In this document: positions 4,934 to 7,271 of the stretch, one piece after another
Numbering within the stretch: position 1 is the first letter of the stretch
Layout of the letters: each line of letters begins with the position of its first letter
Assembly: GCA_032117095.1 (NCBI GenBank)
Contig: JAULZZ010000087.1
Span: forward strand, 1-7,271
Reading direction: 5' to 3'
From: REEB470 sp032117095
Lineage (GTDB): Bacteria > Bacillota > Bacilli > Paenibacillales > YIM-B00363
Length of the DNA stretch: 7,271 bases
Program-made: the position numbers and the translations under genes
Notes under the pieces: generated by a model
What the model saw: only the letters and a program-made list of their open reading frames with translations
Databases searched by the model: none
What the model was told of the DNA's origin: nothing

Positions 4934-6316
4934 ATGACGCAAACACCCCCGTCTGATGTCCATACACGCAGCCAAGCCCATCTTTGGTTGCCTTTTACCC
5001 AAATGAAAGACTACGACACCGCCCCCCTCGTCATCACCCATGGCGAAGGCGTCAAATTATACGACACAACGGGACGTGCATATTATGATGCGTTCTCCTC
5101 CGTCTGGCTCAACGTCCACGGACATCGCAAACACGCACTCGATCAAGCGATTGTGCAACAACTTTCCAAAGTCGCCCATACGACGTCACTCGGCATGACC
5201 CATGACGTTGCCGTACACCTCGCAGCAAAGTTGGTGTCCTTAGCCCCCTCTGGATTGACACGCGTGTTTTACTCAGATAGTGGGGCAACAAGCGTCGAAG
5301 TCGCGCTCAAGATGGCGTTTCAATATTGGCAAAATGTAGGACGCCCAGAGAAAAATACGTTTGTGACGATGGAAGGAAATTATCATGGCGATACGCTCGG
5401 GGCCGTCAGCGTCGGGAACATCGAACGATTTCATGCGTTATATCGTCCGCTGTTGTTCCCCTGCTTGCGTGTGCCGTTTCCTGATGCATATCGGCATCCG
5501 AGTGGCGATCCGCACGTGTGCGCCGCAGACTGTATTGCGACGATCGAAAATACGTTCGTACAGCATGGATACCAGATTGCGGCGCTCATCGTAGAACCGC
5601 TCGTCCAAGGGGCGAGTGGCATGCGCCTGATGCCCCCTGGATTTTTACGTGACGTTGCACGCTTGTGCAAACAGTACGAGGTGTTGCTCATTTGTGACGA
5701 AGTCGCCACGGGATTCGGACGAACGGGGACCTTGTTTGCCTGCGAACAAGAAGGGATTTCTCCAGATCTGATGACGGTCGCCAAAGGACTCACCGGTGGG
5801 TACTTGCCCGTCGCTGCGACACTCACCACGTCGCGAATATACGATGCGTTTTACGATGATTATGACGCCGGAAAGACGCTGTTTCATGGGCATTCTTATA
5901 CGGGAAATCCATTGGGCTGTGCCGTGGCGTTGGCAAATTTACGGCTGTTCGAAGAGGAAAACATATTGGCACACGTACAATCATCTGCACAAGTCGTCCA
6001 TGAAACACTCGCCACGTGGCACCCTATCGCAGCGATCGGCGACATACGTCAGCGTGGACTGATGGTCGGCATCGAACTCGTAGAAAATCGAAACACAAAA
6101 AAGCCCTACCCGTCGGCAAGGCGTATGGGGTATCATGCGACACAACGCATGCGTGAACTCGGCTTGCTCACCCGTCCTCTCGGGGATACGATCGTCTTTA
6201 TGCCCCCTTTGGCAAGTACGCACGATGAGCTATGCGAGATGTTGCATATCATCCGACAGGCGATTGAAGACGTGACGCAACCGCCCTACTCCTCTTTTGT
6301 GGCGAACAAAGCATGA
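4934..6316 (+). CDS. bioA: Adenosylmethionine-8-amino-7-oxononanoate aminotransferase
   Basis: This 460-residue PLP enzyme of aminotransferase class III converts 8-amino-7-oxononanoate (KAPA) to 7,8-diaminononanoate in biotin synthesis. Diagnostic features in order are HLWLPFTQM (residues 16-24), YSDSGATSVEVALKMA (113-128), NYHGDTLGAVSVG (149-161), EPLVQGASGM (221-230), CDEVATGFGRTG (254-265, D255 facing the PLP ring nitrogen), AKGLTGGYLP (283-292, K284 as Schiff-base lysine) and HGHSYTGNP (318-326). All expected catalytic residues are present. The amino donor may be SAM or, as in Bacillus subtilis BioA, lysine; sequence alone does not settle this. The ATG follows AAGAGGG (4919-4925) with an 8-nt gap. 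No other bio gene is adjacent. Its last 31 bp overlap the ftsY end on the opposite strand, and no terminator follows. Confidence 0.93.
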   Translation: MTQTPPSDVHTRSQAHLWLPFTQMKDYDTAPLVITHGEGVKLYDTTGRAYYDAFSSVWLNVHGHRKHALDQAIVQQLSKVAHTTSLGMTHDVAVHLAAKLVSLAPSGLTRVFYSDSGATSVEVALKMAFQYWQNVGRPEKNTFVTMEGNYHGDTLGAVSVGNIERFHALYRPLLFPCLRVPFPDAYRHPSGDPHVCAADCIATIENTFVQHGYQIAALIVEPLVQGASGMRLMPPGFLRDVARLCKQYEVLLICDEVATGFGRTGTLFACEQEGISPDLMTVAKGLTGGYLPVAATLTTSRIYDAFYDDYDAGKTLFHGHSYTGNPLGCAVALANLRLFEEENILAHVQSSAQVVHETLATWHPIAAIGDIRQRGLMVGIELVENRNTKKPYPSARRMGYHATQRMRELGLLTRPLGDTIVFMPPLASTHDELCEMLHIIRQAIEDVTQPPYSSFVANKA

Positions 6317-7257
6317 ACAAACTGCTGCGCATCAAACGGTTGCAAATCATCCTGCTTTTCGCCGAGCCCGACAAATTTCACCGGAATGTGCAACTGTTGC
6401 TTGATTGCCAACACGATGCCCCCTTTGGCCGTGCCGTCTAGTTTGGTTAAGATGACCCCCGTAATCGTTTCTTTTTCACCGAACAATTTCGCCTGACTCA
6501 ACGCATTTTGTCCGGTCGTGGCATCGAGGACGAGCAATACTTCGTGGGGTGCTTCGGGAATTTCACGCCGAATGATGCGCACAATTTTGTGCAATTCCTC
6601 CATTAAGTTTGTTTTATTGTGCAACCGTCCCGCCGTGTCGCAGAGCAACACGTCTATTTGCTGTTGTTTGGCTAAGCGAATCGCATCAAAAATGACAGCC
6701 GCAGGGTCGCTGCCTTGTGCCTGATGCACGACTTGGACACCCGCACGCTGTCCCCACACGGTCAGCTGTTCGATCGCCGCTGCACGAAACGTATCACCCG
6801 CCGCCAGCAACACAGATTTTCCTTCCTGTTGAAAACGATGTGCAAGTTTGCCGATCGTCGTTGTTTTCCCGACGCCATTGACCCCGATAAGCAAAATGAC
6901 CGTAGGCCCCTGTGGTGCAAAGGCGATTGCACCCGCAGCGTCATCTTGAATGAGCGCTGCCATCTGCTCCAACAAGAGCGGTTGTAGTGTTTCGGTTTGC
7001 GTGAGCTTTTGGGCACGGGCTGTTTTGCGCAGCTGCTCGACAAGCATCATCGCTGTCGTCACGCCGACGTCCGCTTTGATCAGCGTTTCTTCGAGCTCTT
7101 CAAAAAACGCCTCATCGATCACACTTCTCCGCCGAAATAAACTGTCGAGCTGGGACGTGAGTGACTGGCGTGTGCGTGCAAATCCATCCATAAACTTTGT
7201 CGTGACTTCTTCTGCTTTCGTGGCAATGCGGTCGCGTAGCTTTTTGAAAAAGTTCAT
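6286..7257 (-). CDS. ftsY: Signal recognition particle receptor FtsY
   Basis: FtsY is the membrane-associated GTPase that receives Ffh-ribosome complexes and passes them to the Sec translocon. The 323-residue protein begins MNFFKKLRDRI and has a helical N domain, then the G domain: GVNGVGKTTT (125-134), DTFRAAA (155-161), DTAGR (207-211), TKLDG (271-275) and GLGEKQDDLQPF (297-308). It lacks the long acidic A domain of enterobacterial FtsY, as is usual in Bacilli; an amphipathic amino-terminal helix probably binds the membrane. The ATG at 7255-7257 is chosen because AAGGAGG (7264-7270) lies 6 nt upstream; the in-frame ATG at 7261-7263 touches that site. smc would be expected beyond the right edge. 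No terminator is seen before the gene ends inside bioA on the opposite strand. Confidence 0.97.
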   Translation of the reverse strand: MNFFKKLRDRIATKAEEVTTKFMDGFARTRQSLTSQLDSLFRRRSVIDEAFFEELEETLIKADVGVTTAMMLVEQLRKTARAQKLTQTETLQPLLLEQMAALIQDDAAGAIAFAPQGPTVILLIGVNGVGKTTTIGKLAHRFQQEGKSVLLAAGDTFRAAAIEQLTVWGQRAGVQVVHQAQGSDPAAVIFDAIRLAKQQQIDVLLCDTAGRLHNKTNLMEELHKIVRIIRREIPEAPHEVLLVLDATTGQNALSQAKLFGEKETITGVILTKLDGTAKGGIVLAIKQQLHIPVKFVGLGEKQDDLQPFDAQQFVHALFATKEE

Positions 7258-7263
7258 GCCCAT

Positions 7264-7270
7264 CCTCCTT
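7264..7270 (-). promoter_or_regulatory. Ribosome binding site of ftsY
   Basis: AAGGAGG on the minus strand stands 6 nt before the ATG at 7257. It decides the start: the other in-frame ATG (7263) is immediately adjacent to the site and could not be used with it. Confidence 0.92.
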
Positions 7271-7271
7271 A

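Overview
The window looks like a chromosomal piece of a Bacillota (Firmicutes, probably Bacilli) genome of moderate GC. The evidence is a recognisable SRP/ribosome-maturation cluster on the minus strand: ftsY, then ylxM-ffh-rpsP-rimM-trmD. This order matches the Bacillus-type smc-ftsY-ylxM-ffh-rpsP-(ylqC-ylqD)-rimM-trmD locus, and YlxM is a Firmicute marker. I cannot name the genus. Two runs of exactly ten Ns (941-950 and 1508-1517) show a draft assembly with placeholder gaps. One hides the start of rpsP. The other creates a false frameshift in ffh.

Layout, right to left along the minus strand. ftsY occupies 6286-7257, with a strong ribosome binding site at the window edge. The ancestral ftsY-ylxM junction is broken by about 3.5 kb carrying two accessory genes. 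bioA (4934-6316, plus strand) converges on ftsY with a 31-bp overlap of the coding ends. A 550-codon gene (2985-4637, minus strand) encodes an exported or membrane-anchored, cysteine-rich protein with a zinc-peptidase signature (HEMRH, then ELTA). A terminator (2932-2968) follows it, and a strong new promoter (2875-2904) drives the ylxM-ffh-rpsP-rimM-trmD operon. The operon is tightly packed: ylxM/ffh and rimM/trmD overlap, and no khpA (ylqC) lies between rpsP and rimM.

The most notable region is 4641-4807. A 103-bp segment bounded by perfect 15-bp inverted repeats, both ending in TA, sits exactly between a good Shine-Dalgarno sequence (GAGGTG, 4747-4752) and the GTG start of the peptidase gene (4637). 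Removing the segment and one TA on paper restores GAGGTG-8 nt-GTG, downstream of a near-consensus promoter (4779-4807). The simplest reading is a MITE-like element inserted at a TA dinucleotide between the ribosome binding site and the start codon. It may silence the gene, or the element may fold into a hairpin that keeps the two signals close together.

Functionally, Ffh and FtsY are the protein half and the receptor of the co-translational targeting system, and YlxM is its small partner. RpsP, RimM and TrmD serve 30S assembly and tRNA modification. BioA is a biotin-synthesis enzyme without other bio genes nearby. The peptidase has no recognised pathway.
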